From Thinopyrum elongatum (taxonomy: Eukaryota; Streptophyta; Magnoliopsida; Poales; Poaceae): a stretch of 64,000 bases of DNA. This document shows, piece by piece, positions 34,861 to 47,285 of this stretch. Where the stretch lies: NCBI GenBank assembly GCA_011799875.1, contig CM022298.1, positions 495,359,180 to 495,423,179 of the forward strand. Direction: 5' to 3'. The notes below the pieces were generated by a model. The model did no database searches. It saw nothing but the letters and a program-made list of their open reading frames with translations, and was not told where the DNA came from. The translations under genes and the position numbers were made by a program. Every line of letters starts with the position of its first letter. Positions within the stretch are counted from its first letter, which is position 1.

Positions 34861-36626
34861 CTTGAATTGTAAAATAGCACATCAGAGAAAAACGTTCCCG
34901 TTATGCCTACACCAACCAAAGAGGAAGCTAATGATAATGATCATGAAACTTCGGATCAAGTTACTACTGAACCTCATAGGTCGACTAGAGCATGTACCGC
35001 ACCAGAGTGGTACGGTAATCCTGTCCTAGAAGTCATGTTGTTAGACAACGGCGAACCTACGAACTATGAAGAAGCTAGGATGAGCCCAAATTCCGACAAA
35101 TGGCTAGAGGCCATGAAATCTGGGATAGGATCCATGTATGAGAACAAAGTGTGGACTTTGGTGGACTTGCCCGATGATCGGCAAGCCATTGAGAATAAAT
35201 GTATCTTCAAGAGGAAGACAGACGCTGATGGTAATATCACTGTCTACAAAGCTCGACTTGTCGAGAAAGGTTTTCGACAAGTTCAAGGGGTTGACTTCGA
35301 TGAGACTTTCTCACCCGTAGCGATGCTTAAGTCTGTCAGAATTATGTTAGCAATTGCCGCATTTTATGATTATGAAATCTGGCAAATGGACGTCAAAACT
35401 GCATTCCTTAACGGGTTTCTTAAAGAAGAGTTGTATATGATGCAACCAGAAGGTTTTGTCGATCCTAAGGGTGCTAACAAAGTGTGCAAGCTCCAGCGAT
35501 CAATCTATGGACTGGTGCAAGCATCTCGGAGTTGGAATATACGCTCCGATGAGGTGATCAAAGCATATGGTTTTATACAGACTTATGGTGAAGCCTGTAT
35601 TTACAAGAAAATGAGTGAGAGCTCTGTAGCATTTCTAATATTATATGTGGATGACATATTGCTGATTGGAAATGATATAGAATTTCTCGATAGCATAAAT
35701 GGATATTTGAATAATAAATTTTCAATGAAAGACCTCGGTGAAGCTTCTTACATATTGGTCATCAAGATCTATAGGGATAGATCGAGACGCTTAATAGGAC
35801 TTTCACAAAGCACATACCTTGACAAAGTTCTGAAGAAGTTCAAAATGGACCAGTCAAAGAAAGGGTTCTGCCTGTGTTGCAAGGTGTCAAATTGAGTTAG
35901 ACTCAAAGCCCGACCACAGCATAAGATAGAGAGAGAATGAAAGTCAGTCCCTATGCCTCAGCCATAGGTTCTATAATGTATGCCATGCTGTGTACCAGAC
36001 TTGATGTGTGCCTTGCCATAAGTTTGGTGGGGAGGTACCAACGTAATCCAGGAGTGGATCACTGGACAGCAGTCAAGAATATCCTGAAGTACCTGAAAAG
36101 GACCAAGGATATGTTTCTTGTTTATGGAGGTGACGAAGAACTCGTCGTAAAGGGTTACGTCGATGCTAGCTTCGACACAGATCTGGATGACTCTAAGTCG
36201 CAAACCGGATACGTATTTATATTGAATGGTGGAGCTGTCAATTGGTGCAGTTCTAAGCAAAGCGTCGTGGCAGGATCTACATGTGAAGCGGAGTACATAG
36301 CTGCTTCGAAAGTAGCGCATGAAGGAGTCTGGATGAAGGAGTTCATATCTGATCTGGGTGTAATACCCAGTGCATCGGGTCCAATGACAATCTTTTGTGA
36401 CAACACTGGAGCAATTGCCTTAGTGAAGGAATCCAGGTTTCACAAGAGAACCAAACACATCAAGAGATGCTTCAACTCTATTCATGAAAAGGTCAAGGAT
36501 GGAGACATATCAATTTGCAAAGTACATACGGATCTGAATGTGGCAGACCCGCTGACTAAACCTCTTCCGCGGGCAAAACATGATCAGCAGCAAGACTCCA
36601 TGCGTGTTAGATTCATTACAATGTAA
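34861..36626 (+). pseudogene. pol: BARE/Angela RT and RNase H
   Basis: The frame from 34903 holds the Copia RT (WTLVDLPDDRQAIENK, then QMDVKTAFLNGF) with YVDD at 35644-35655. It ends in a frameshifted stop at 35893-35895. RNase H follows in another frame at 35937-36626 with YVDASFDTD, EAEYIAAS and DNTGAIALV, ending near the native C-terminus. The piece before 34903 lacks the C-terminal half of integrase, so several hundred bases of pol are missing around the Tat insertion. Confidence 0.88.
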
Positions 36627-36646
36627 TCTAGATTATTGACTCTAGT

Positions 36647-36659
36647 GCAAGTAGGAGAC
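36647..36659 (+). promoter_or_regulatory. Polypurine tract of the BARE/Angela element
   Basis: GCAAGTAGGAGAC lies directly before the LTR start TGTTGGAAAT at 36660. Confidence 0.6.
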
Positions 36660-37628
36660 TGTTGGAAATATGCCCTAGAGGCAATAATAAAGTGGTTATT
36701 ATTATATTTCCTGAATCATGACAAAGGTTTATTATTCATGCTAGAATTGTATTGATTGGAAACTTAAATACACGTGTGAATACATAAGCAAATACCAAGT
36801 CCCTAGTATGCCTCTACTAGACTAGCTCGTTGATCAAAAGATGGTTAAGGTTTCCTGACCATATACATGAGTTGTCATTTGATAATGGGATCACATCATT
36901 AGGAGAATGATGTGATGGGTAATACCCATCCGTTAGCTTAGCATATCATCGTTCGGTTTATTGGTACTACTTTCTTAAATGTCAAATACATATTTCTTCG
37001 ACCATGAGATCATGCAATTCCTAGATACCGGAGGAATATCTTGTGTGCTATCAAACGTCACAACGTAACTGGGTGACCATAAAGATGCTCTACAGGTATC
37101 TCTGAAGGTGTCTGTTGAGTTGGCGTGAATCAAGATTGGGATTTGTCACTCCGTATGACGGAGAGGTATCTCTGGGCCCTCTCAGTAATACAACATCACA
37201 AGAAGCTTGCAAGCAAAATGACTAAGGAGTTAGTTACAAGATGATGTATTACGGAACGAGTAAAGAGACTTACCGGTAACGAGATTGAACTAGGTATGAA
37301 GATACCGACTATCGAATCTCGGGCAAGTAACATACTGACGGACAAAGGGAACTACGTATTTGTCATAAAGGTTCGACCGATAAAGATCTTCGTAGAATAT
37401 GTAGGAACCAATATGGGCATCCAGGTCCCTGCTATTGGTTATTGACCGGAGAAGCATATCAGTCATGTCTACATCATTCTCGAACCCGTCGGGTCTGCAC
37501 GTTTAACGTTTGTTAACGATATAGTATTATATGAGTTATTTATGTTGGTGACCGAATGCTGTTCGGAGTCCCGAATGAGATCACGGACATGACGAGGAGC
37601 TCCGGAATGGTCCGGAGGTAAAGATTGA
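36660..37628 (+). repeat. 3' LTR of the BARE/Angela element, truncated
   Basis: It begins TGTTGGAAATATGCCCTAG, the known start of this family, and runs 969 bases until the CACTA terminus. The rest of an LTR that is usually about 1.7-1.8 kb is not seen in the window. It would lie beyond the far CACTA end if that end is intact. Confidence 0.88.
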
Positions 37629-38880
37629 CACTACAAAAAAATACACTTCCGTGATGATACGTGTTTTTCACAGTAGGTCACGTTTTCTGTCATGCATGTA
37701 CATCCATGACGATTTTATGACAGAATCAAGATAGTCATACCTGTGTTGTCGTAGTAGTGTTCCATGACAATACCAAAATTATCATCACGGAAGTGTTCAC
37801 TTCCATGACGATAAATGACGCGTCATGGAAGTGCTTTCGTCAAGGGTAACCGACACGTGGCATCCACCGTAACGGGTCGCCGTTAAGCTATCAGGTCCGG
37901 TTTTGCATCTGATAACCCGTTAACAGCAACGACCAATGGCGATTTTCCACGTGTAAAATTCCCATTGGCCAGAGGAAACACGTGTTAGCTCGTCATTGGG
38001 TCAGATAGGCGCCTATGATATGTCGACACATGCGATGACCCAACACTGGCCCATTTAGCTTACAAAGGCCAGCCCGTTTGCTTGGTAAAAAGCTAGCGGG
38101 CCGGCCCATGAAAAGCGTGTTAACGGTCTGTTCGCATATAGCCCATTTTACGGCCCGGTAACTCACGGACCGTTATGGCGTTCCCGAAATCGGCCCAACA
38201 ATGTCATGTGGGCCGTCCAGTATAATACCAGCCCATTTCATTTTCGGCCCATCTATGGCCCACAACATCTTTTGGCCCATACGAGGCCTTTCGTATCTTT
38301 GGGCCCTTTAGTGGGCCGCGGTGACTCTAGCCCATAATAAACAGTAAATTTCTTTAAGCCCAGTAACGGCCCATGATTCACATGGGCCGTTTGCAGCCCG
38401 TGTTAGCTTTCGGCCTACTGACGGCCCATACATTCTTGGGCTCCTTTCCGGCCCTCGATTACTTCCGGCCCATTACTGGCCTGTTCCCCTAATGGGCCAA
38501 ATTCGACCCATGGTTAGAATCGGCCCGTTTGTGGCATGTTAACCCGTTGCGCCGTTTCCAGCCCATCCTGTATTCTGGCACATTAACGACCCATTATGCC
38601 TGTGACAGAATTAAGCCTTTGCTGGCTTCCGGCCAGTTAACGGCCCATTACCGTGCTGGTCCGATACCAATTACGCCCGTTTACGGCCCATGTCGGCCAA
38701 TTTATCCGATGGCTCGAGGCCCACTAATTCTACGGCCCGTTGGAGGCCCATTTATCCGACGACCCGTAGGAGGCCCATGGATCCAACGGCCCATAGCAGG
38801 CTCAAGGTTACCATGGTCCGTATATGGCCCATGGTTGTTGCGGCCGCTAGCAAACCAAGGAAAAAGAAGACTAGGGAAAT
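37629..38880. repeat. CACTA terminal and subterminal repeat region
   Basis: After the CACTA terminus comes sequence with an inverted arrangement of CACTTCC(A/G)TGA(T/C)GA. Then about 35-40 copies of GGCCCAT/GGCCCGT-type motifs occur between about 38040 and 38840, in both orientations and at irregular spacing. In CACTA elements such subterminal motifs are the binding sites of the TnpA-like protein. No gene lies here. Confidence 0.8.
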
Positions 38881-39170
38881 AAATAAGCCAGAAACTAACA
38901 CTAGGCTATTAAGGCGATTGCACAGATTACATCCACTGGGCATCAAAGTTCGCCACCAGTGCAAATATAGGGAACACCCTACACTATACAAAAATGGATT
39001 GCTATTTTCTTCAGCCGGTCGCTGCATGTTAAGAACAAATTTTGTATCGCAACAAAACAAATTACAACCATAAAACAAAAGGAAGGTTGGCATAAAAGTT
39101 AACAGTCCGGCAGATAAATGCACCACCAGAAGTTCAGAAGCTCAATTCATTTGACCTGACTGTTACGTTT
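38881..39170. other. CACTA sequence downstream of its gene
   Basis: Short AT-rich stretch between the subterminal repeats and the stop codon at 39171, presumably the 3' UTR of the minus-strand gene. Nothing else is seen. Confidence 0.5.
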
Positions 39171-41501
39171 TCATGCTGCACTGTCCGATGGAGCACCATA
39201 ACCTTCGCCTTCATTTATCCTAGGCTCCTGAACAACATAGCAAATGTCTGATAGTCTGGTTTCAAAACCGTGCCTATCTTGACGACATCGAACAATGGAT
39301 GTCCTTGTTTCACAAAGGGTCTCTGTTAGGGAATGGACTTGTGTCTGGAGCGCAGATATAACATTATTTTGAGCTTGCATATCTTGATCATGAGGCAGTT
39401 TGGATGATATTGCCTTAACAACCAACCCAGTATTACGCAGGAATGTGCTTTTGGCACTGTTAGTGGACAGGTACTGACCCACTGCAGCAAGAGGTGACAT
39501 TGCGGTTATAGTTGCCTCGTCACCTTCAGAAGGAGGCGGTTCCACCATTTGTTCCATAGCTTCCTGAAAAGTTGAGTTTTTACATTAGTAGTACCAGAAT
39601 AGAAGATATTAAGGAGGCAACAAAACCAAACAAAATAGCTTTGGTCTATATACAGAACTTATTCTAGTGAACCCGTGTAAAATATTAGTTGTATTTTACT
39701 GCAAAGTACATAATAAAACCAGGTAACAAACATATGACCATGTACCATGGCTAATGTATTGTCTATTTCTTCACATTGTATTGACAGCTCAGGATAAAGA
39801 GACAAAGTTTATAATACGGTAAGCATAGGATGACATCATTCATATCACAAAACAACTGAGAACAGACAAACAGGCAATTGTAACGTTGTGTAGACAAGTC
39901 CAGCACGGAACTAGATTACATATCAAGATCAAAGGAACATCACTCCTCTCTTTTAAACCTTGTAAGGTGCAATGATACGCTAAGACAATTGTGTGTAAAA
40001 TTGAAAAGAGTAATAGAAATTGGCTGCAAACCGTGCAGTTCAATTCACAAGTCAGAGTAAGTAGTAGTTAAAAGGCATGAGGATTAAGGACTTACAACAG
40101 TGGCTTTGACTGTTGTAGTCATGCCCTTCGTCTTGCTGGTGTGACAGTTCTTGAAGATTTCCATAGCATTTGGTTTAGGTAATTTTTGGACCTTGCGGGC
40201 TTTGCTCTGCATTTGGAACAAGTCAATATAGATCTGATAATATGGCACAGCGAAAAGAGTGAAACAGCAGCTAATTATAAGAGCCTCGTAGTGTGCAATA
40301 TAGCTACGAGATCCTGTTGTCTGTTGGAATTTCACTTTCGTATGGTTGGCCTTGTTCTTTGAATAGTTCACCTACAAGAAGATAGATTTGTGAGGCACAT
40401 GCGTAAATAGGAGTTCAACATGTGATCTGATCACATATATATAACGTACTTGATACTTTGGATCAGACCAGTGTTTAACAAGGCCTCTCCAGTCTTCATC
40501 CGATATATTTTCCACTCGAGATGTTTGGGCAAGTTCACTGTTAGCCTTGCCTTCAAAGTGAGTTTTTCTCAAGTTATACCAATACTGTCGCAGAGCAGAC
40601 TTGAAAACATGGGTGCATGCTTGTCTGGTTGCATCATCTTGGCTATCCAACTTGAACCTCATCTGTTGAAAATTATGGGAGTCTCATTACCAGCAACCTA
40701 GAAAGTATGGGACAGAGCAAGATGATATTACTAATTTCCATACATAACCATATTTACAGATAAATGGTCGAGGAAGGTGTTGAACTGGGTTTCATCTTTG
40801 TCATTCCTGTACTAAATCCATGTTAGGAGGATACATGCATGATACCTAACGGCAACCGCTGCCTCAGATACTAACTTGGCTGACTCTGTAGCATCACGTG
40901 GCCTTTTCAAACCTGCCTCAAAATGGATCTCCATTCTTCCTTCTCTAGATTTAGTTAACCTATCGAGCATTATCCCTGATGTCTGTTTCCTCTTGCGCCT
41001 AGGTGCTAGTCCAACAACGAACATAGAAAGTGTTGTACATCAAACTGTGAGACTACATATAAAGAAGCATGCAACTGTAACTTGACTCCAGCAACTACCT
41101 TCTTGATGTTGAAGCTCACAAGGTTCATCTGATCTTGCCAACTCGCCTTGTGTCAAGAGTGCTTCAGAAGTAGTGTCAGGTGGCAAGGGGGCTTGTGAAC
41201 TTGCCGCTAGCTGAGTTGACAAACGAGTAACTCGTGCAGCTGTTGGTACTGTGGAAGGTGTTGCAACAACTAGGGCTATTGCTGCTTGTTTGGTGGCAGC
41301 TATTAGTTTTTGTTTGGATTATTTTGCAGCTGGTGTAGCAGGGGATACCGTGTTTGTACAATTTTTCGATGGACTTTGACCTTCTATTGCACCATCAGTA
41401 CCAGCAGAATCTGCATAATTCTTCCGCTTCCGTTTTCGTGCGTCCTGAGTACTAACACCATCCCCTGCCATTCTGTGTTCCTTCCTCTTTCTCTGTGCCA
41501 T
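39171..41501 (-). pseudogene. CACTA transposase-associated protein (Ptta/En/Spm type), multi-exon, one stop
   Basis: Splice-consistent exons on the minus strand: 41501-41099 (start MAQRKRKEHR; stop TAA at 41321-41319), about 41008-40846 (MLDRLTKSREGRMEIHFEAG), 40806-40758 (FNTFLDHLSV), 40662-40450 (YWYNLRKTHFEG, then DEDWRGLVKHWSDPKYQ), from 40371 (NKANHTKVKFQQTTGSRSY), a segment ending at 40096 (AMEIFKNCHTSKTKG), and 39563-39171. The EDW-LV-W-P-Y and TGSRS blocks are the signature of the plant Ptta/En/Spm domain found in the second CACTA protein, thought to bind subterminal repeats. The boundary after TTGSRSY is unclear. One nonsense codon is visible in exon 1; otherwise the gene is well kept. 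Confidence 0.72.
39564..40095. other. Intron of the CACTA gene
   Basis: Donor GTAAGT reads on the minus strand at 40095 and acceptor TTTTCAG ends at 39564. It contains no credible ORF or nested element. Confidence 0.5.
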
Positions 41502-41519
41502 GTCAAGTCAAGCTGACAA

Positions 41520-44500
41520 GAAAAAGGAATAAAAATTTAGTTCTTCGGAACAAATGGATGCATGATACAGACGAACTGAACTTTGATGTTAGACAAACGC
41601 ATGATAGGAGGATGTAATATGTACGAAAAACACGACGGCATGAGATAATCAGAACTACGATGTGTAAACTAAGCAGAAGGCATTTCAATAAATTAGAAGC
41701 AATGCAATAGAATATAGGCACCATATGAAAGATGCTACAAATATCGCTCTGCCAAGTTAACAGTGTCTCGTCATAACTGGCATTTAAACGAATGAGAAGT
41801 AGTACAAGAAATAAATCATATGCAAGATGCAAACAACATCACACTACCAAGTTAAAGGTCTCTCGTCATTAGTGCCATTGCATATTCACAGCTATGATGT
41901 GTAAACTAAGCAGAAGGCATTTCAACAAATTAGAAGCAATGAAAGCTAGACACCATATGTAAGACACAACGAATATCACTCTACCAAGTTAAAACTGTCT
42001 CGTCATTAGTGCCATTTCAACAAATTAGTAGTACAAGCTAGAAAATAACGTGAGATGTAAACTATATCAGACTCCCAAGTTAAACGTGTCTTGTGAAAAG
42101 TGATTGTTGCAGCTTACACAACAGTAGTACTTTGATGTAAGAACATGGTGTGATAGACAGATATTGTATGTTCTAGAAACAGGAACACGTGTCTTATTCA
42201 CAAGTATAATGTGTAAAGTAAGCATATGGAATTCAACAAAATTAGAAGCAATACAAGCTAGACATCATACATAACATGCAACCACATATAACAGTGCCAT
42301 GTTAGAGGGAGGACCTATGATGGTGGACTAGGGGAGACGTGCTCGTCATCAACACAGCTATGTTGAGTGTCTATGCATGTGTTGTCTTCCAAATCTTGTT
42401 GGGGGGATGGCGGAGTAGAATCTGTAGAGGCTCTCCATTTCAGTTGTTTGGAAGGAGCACCTTTATCCACTGCCTTGCTAATTTCCTTCTGCTTTATTGA
42501 TTTTGCATTGTCAAGTAAAACCGAAAAGAAAAAGCAATAAAATTCACTCTTCAGAACTCATTCATGCATCATACTGACAATCATTACCTTGATGTAAGGC
42601 AAACACATGATACGAGGATGGAATATGTACGAAAAACAGGACGGCATGGCATATTCACAACTATTTGTGTAAACTAAGAAAAAGTAATTTAATCAAATTA
42701 AAAGCAATAGAAGCTAGACACCGTATGCAAAATGCAAGACAATATCACACTGCCAAGCTAGAGAAAGCACCTGGGGTGCCGGTTTCGCCGGAAGACCACC
42801 ATCAGTCCCTTTTTCCTTCCTCTTACTTAATTTTATTGCCGTGTCAAGTTAAACCCACAAGAAAAATGAATAAAAATATGCTTTTTAGAACTTATTGATG
42901 TAGGATGCTAATGAGCACTACTTTAATGTAAGGCGATCGCATGATAGGACGATTGAATGTGTAAGAAAAAAGGACAACATTGCATATTCACAGCTATGAT
43001 GTGTAAACTAAGCAGAAGGCATTCAACAAATCAGAAGCATTGAAAGCTAGACACCATATGAAAGATGCAATGAATATCACTCTACCAAGTTAAAAATGTC
43101 TCGTCATAAGTGTCATTTCAATAAATTAGAAGTAGTACAAGCTAGAAAAGTATGCGAGATGTAACCTATATCGCACTCCCAAGTTAAACGTGTCTTATGA
43201 TAAGTGATTGTTGTAGGTTACACAACAGTAGTACTTCGATGTAAGAACATGGTGTGATAGACATATATTGTATGTTCTAGAAACATGAACACGTGTCTTA
43301 TTCACAAGTATAATGTGTAAAGTAAGCAGATGGAATTGAACAAAATTAGAAGAAATACAAGCTAGACATCATACATAACATGCAACCACATATAACAGTG
43401 CCAAGTTAGAGGGAGCTCCTGTGATGGTGGACTAGGGGAGATGTGCTCATCATCAACACTGCTACGTTGAGTGTCTATGCATGTGTTGTGTTGCAAATCT
43501 TCTCTGGGGGATGGCGGAGTAGAATCTGTAGAGGCCCTCCATTTCAGTTGTTTGGAAGGAGCACCTTTATCCACTGCCTTGCTAATTTCCTTCTGCTTTA
43601 TTGATTTTGCATTGTCAAGTAAAACCGACAAGAAAAGGCAATAAATTTCACTCTTCAGAACTCATTCATCCATGATATTAACAATCACTACCTTCATGTA
43701 AGGCAAACATATGATACGAGGATGTAATATGTACGAAAAACAGGAAGCCATGGCATATTCACAACTATTTGTGTAAACTAAGCAGAAGTAATTTAATCAA
43801 ATTACAAGCAATACAAGCTAAACACCGTATGCAACATGCAAGACAATATCACACTGCCAAGCTAGAGATAGCACCTGGGATGCCGGTTTCGCTAGAAGAC
43901 CGCCATCAGTCCCTGCCTTAATTTTTTCCTTCCTCTTACTTAATTTTATTACCTTGTCAAGTCAAACCCACAAGAAAAATGAATAAAAATACGCTTTTTA
44001 GAACTTATTGATGTAGGATGCAGATGAGCACTACTTTAATGTAAGGCGATCGCATGATAGGACGACTGAATGTGTAAGAAAAAAGGATAGCATTGCATAT
44101 TCACAGCTATGATGTGTAAACTAAGTAGAAGACATTTCAACAAATTAGAAGCAATGAAAGCTAGACACCATATGAAAGATGCAAAGAATATCACTCTACC
44201 AAAGTTAAAACTGTCTCGTCATAAGTGCCATTTCAACAAATTAGAAGTAGTACAAGCTAGAAAAGAATTCGAGATGTAACCTATATCACACTCCCAAGTT
44301 AAACGTGTCTTATGATAAGTGATTGTTGCAGGTTACACAACAGTAGTACTTTGATGTAAGAACATGGTGTGATAGACAGATATTGTATGTTCTAGAAACA
44401 GGAACACGTGTCTTATTCACAAGTATAATGTGTAAAGTAAGCAGATGGAATTCAACAAAATTAGAAGAAATACAAGCTAGACATCATACATAACATGCAA

Positions 44501-46203
44501 CCACATATAACAGTGCCAAGTTAGAGGGAGCACCTGTGATGGTGGACTAGGGGAGACGTGCTCATCATCAACACTGCTACGTTGAGTGTCTATGCATGTG
44601 TTGTGTTGCAAATCTTCTCTGGGGGATGGCGGAGTAGAATTTGTAGAGGCCCTCCGTTTTAGTTGTTTCGAAGGAGCACCTTTATCCACTGCCTTGCTAA
44701 TTTCCTTCTGCTTTATTGATTTTGCGTTGTCAAGTAAAACCGACAAGAAAAGGCAATAAAATTCACTCTTTAGAACTCATTCATGCATGATACTGAAAAT
44801 TACTACCTTCATGTAAGGCAAACACATGATACGAGGATGGAATATGTACGAAAAACAGGACGCCATGGCATATTCACAACTATTTGTGTAAACTAAGCGG
44901 AAGTAATTTAGTCAAATTACAAGCAATACAAGCTACACACCGTATGCAACATGGAAGACAATATCACACTGCCAAGCTAGAGAAAGCACCTGGGATGCCG
45001 GTTTCGCCGGAAGACCGCCATCAGTCCCTGCCTTAATTTTTTCCTTCCTCTTACTTAATTGTATTTCCTTGTCAAGTCAAACCCACAAGAAAAATGAATA
45101 AAAATACGCTTTTTTTGAACTTATTGATGTAGGATGCTGATGAGCACTACTTTATTGTAAGGCGATCGCATGATAGGACGATTGAATGTGTAAGAAAAAA
45201 GGACAGCATTGCATATTCACAGCTATGATGTGTAAACTAAGCAGAAGGTATTTCAACAAATTAGAAGCAATGAAATCTAGACACCATATGAAAGATGCAA
45301 TGAATATCACTCTACCAAGTTAAAACTATCTCGCCATAAGTGCCATTTCAACAAATTAGAAGTAGTACAAGCTAGAAAAGAATGCGACATGTAACCTATA
45401 TCACACTCCCAAGTTAAATGTGTCTTATGATAAGTGATTGTTGCAGGTTACACAACAGTAGTACTTTGATGTAAGAACATGGTGTGATAGACAGATATTG
45501 TATGTTCTAGAAACAGGAACAAGTGTCCTATTCACAAGTATAATATGTAAAGTAAGCAGACAGAATTCAGCAAAATTAGAAGCAATACAAGCTAGACATC
45601 ATACATAACATGCAACCACATATAACAGTAACAAGTTAGAGGGAGCACCTGTGATGGTGGACTAGGGGAGACATGCTCATCATCAACACAGCTATGTTGA
45701 GTGTCTATGCATGTGTTGTCTTGCAAATCTTCTTGGGGGGATGGCGGAGTAGAATCTGTAGAGGCCCTCGGTTTCAGTTGTTTGGAAGGAGCACCTTTAT
45801 CCACTGCCTTGCTAATTTCCTTCTGCTTTATTGATTTTGCATTGTCAAGTAAAACCGACAAGAAAAAGCAATAAAATTCACTCTTCAGAACTCATTCATG
45901 CATGATACTGACAATCACTACTTTGATGTAAGGCAAACACATGATACGGGGATGGAATATGTACTAAAAACAGGACAGCATGGCATATTCACAACTATTT
46001 GTGTAAACTAAGCAAAAGCCATTTCAACAAATTAGAAGCAATGCAAGCTAGACACCACATGAAAGATGTAGCCAATATGACTCTGCCAAGTTAAAAGCGT
46101 CCCATCATAAATGGCATTTCAACAAATTAGAAGTAGTGCATGCTATAAATCATATGAAAGATGCAACCAATATCACTCTGCATATACTAAAGATGTCTCG
46201 TCA
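41520..46203 (-). repeat. Array of about 1.1-kb repeats carrying duplicated exon-like segments
   Basis: Four head-to-tail units are anchored by a GATGGTGGACTAGGGGAG segment at about 42313, 43418, 44533 and 45648 (period about 1105-1115). Three give almost identical 89-codon open frames at 43362-43631, 44477-44746 and 45592-45861, exactly 1115 apart. Each unit has two exon-like blocks on the minus strand. One starts near MQNQ/KQKEISKAVDKGAPSKQLK and ends at a donor-like CACAG|GTGCTCC. The other (42770-42848, 43872-43960, 44987-45075) ends CCAG|GTGC. Both begin with the same TTACTTGACA-type stretch that precedes exon 1 of the gene at 41501. Smaller repeats of about 130-200 bases lie between them. 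The array ends at the Sirevirus B junction. Confidence 0.8.
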
Positions 46204-46759
46204 GAAATTTGAGTATCAAATTCCTCAGGGCTATCATGTTCCTCACTTGTAGGCAATCCGCACTGGCGAATTCCTAACTCCTCAGTCAGAACAAATTCCT
46301 CAGAGAACAGAAGAACTTCGTCTCTGTCACTGAAGAAATTGACTGAACTGTATGAGATTTCCAATGGCTTCACTCGAAAGGATTGGGTAGGTGTAGGATT
46401 TTGAGATGAGCATCACTTGGAAACTTTTCCTTAGTTTTACCTCGACCCCCTTTAACAGTACGGTGTTTCCTATGACTCAAGAAAAAGAAAATGAAACTAC
46501 GAAAACAAAATTCTTCACGCTTCATAATCCTCGCATGAATATCAAGTCTTCAAGGTCACACCAATTTCCTCACTTTCAAAGTCTTCAAGAAAATCAAAGT
46601 CTTCAACTGAAGACATTCATTTTTAGGGTTCGACTTTCATCGTAAATATCAAACTCCTCATAGACTTATAGAACCTGTGTACACTCACAAACGCATTAGT
46701 CCCTTAACCTATAAGTCTTCAATACACCAAAATCACTACGGGCCCTAGATGCACTTACA
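46204..46759 (-). repeat. 3' LTR of Sirevirus B, truncated
   Basis: 556 bases matching 59324-59879 with about seven mismatches and one indel by eye. It starts (element strand) TGTAAGTGCATCTAGGGCCC at 46759 and stops abruptly at 46204, where CACTA repeat sequence (GATGTCTCGTCA) begins. The inner 944 bases present in the other LTR are absent. Confidence 0.9.
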
Positions 46760-46760
46760 A

Positions 46761-46775
46761 TCTCCCCCTTTTTGG
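46761..46775 (-). promoter_or_regulatory. Main polypurine tract of Sirevirus B
   Basis: The element strand reads CCAAAAAGGGGGAGA one base before the 3' LTR. Further AGGGGGAG tracts lie at about 46868-46880, 46946-46957 and 47217-47230. Multiplied polypurine tracts are an established Sirevirus trait. Confidence 0.8.
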
Positions 46776-47285
46776 TGATTGATGACAATATAGGTTAAGT
46801 TTTCAATGGGGATAAACATATGAAGTGTAAATACTGATATTGAGGAATTTGATTGCAAGATATAGAAGAACTCCCCCTGAAGATGTGCATATTTGAGGAA
46901 TTTGCTTTGAATAGCAAATGCACATTGTAGAGTAATATCATGGAGATCTCCCCCTATATCTTGTAATTCATACCCACATTTAACATATGAGATGAAGAAT
47001 TTGAAATGCATGATGAAATATGGTGACTGATGTAATTCAGCATGCGTGCATTAACATATTGAGGAAATAGCATGCAGAAAAACAGAGCAAAAGTATCAGA
47101 CCACCATAGGATTTAAGTTTACAACTCGATCCAACAAATACTTCAGAACAACGAGAGTTGTAACTTGGCAAAAAAAATGCCCATATATATAGACCCGCTT
47201 GAAGAGTAACTCAAATTTCTCCCCCTTTGTCATCGAATGACCAAAAGGGATGAAAGATGAGGACTAACGCCCCTGAAGAATATCA
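46776..47285. other. Sirevirus B 3' non-coding region
   Basis: About 500 bases between the extra ORF stop and the main polypurine tract, holding three additional purine tracts. No ORF of note. Confidence 0.6.

Larger units (their letters stand above)
21446..37628 (+). mobile_element. BARE-1/WIS/Angela-type Copia retrotransposon, 5'-truncated and split
   Basis: Plus-strand remains consist of gag from near its start, protease and integrase (to 23269), then RT and RNase H (34903-36626), a polypurine tract and the 3' LTR beginning TGTTGGAAATATGCCC at 36660. These match the BARE-1/Angela family, which is extremely common in Triticeae. The 5' LTR, primer site and first gag codons are missing at the junction with the Sirevirus A LTR. 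A Tat-lineage Gypsy element (23270-34860) interrupts pol. The 3' LTR is cut after 969 bases by the CACTA terminus at 37629. Coding breaks are numerous. Confidence 0.9.

Noticed and set aside
41520..46203. CRISPR-like regular repeats
   Set aside because: The unit is about 1.1 kb with nested subrepeats in a plant transposon; not direct repeats with short spacers.
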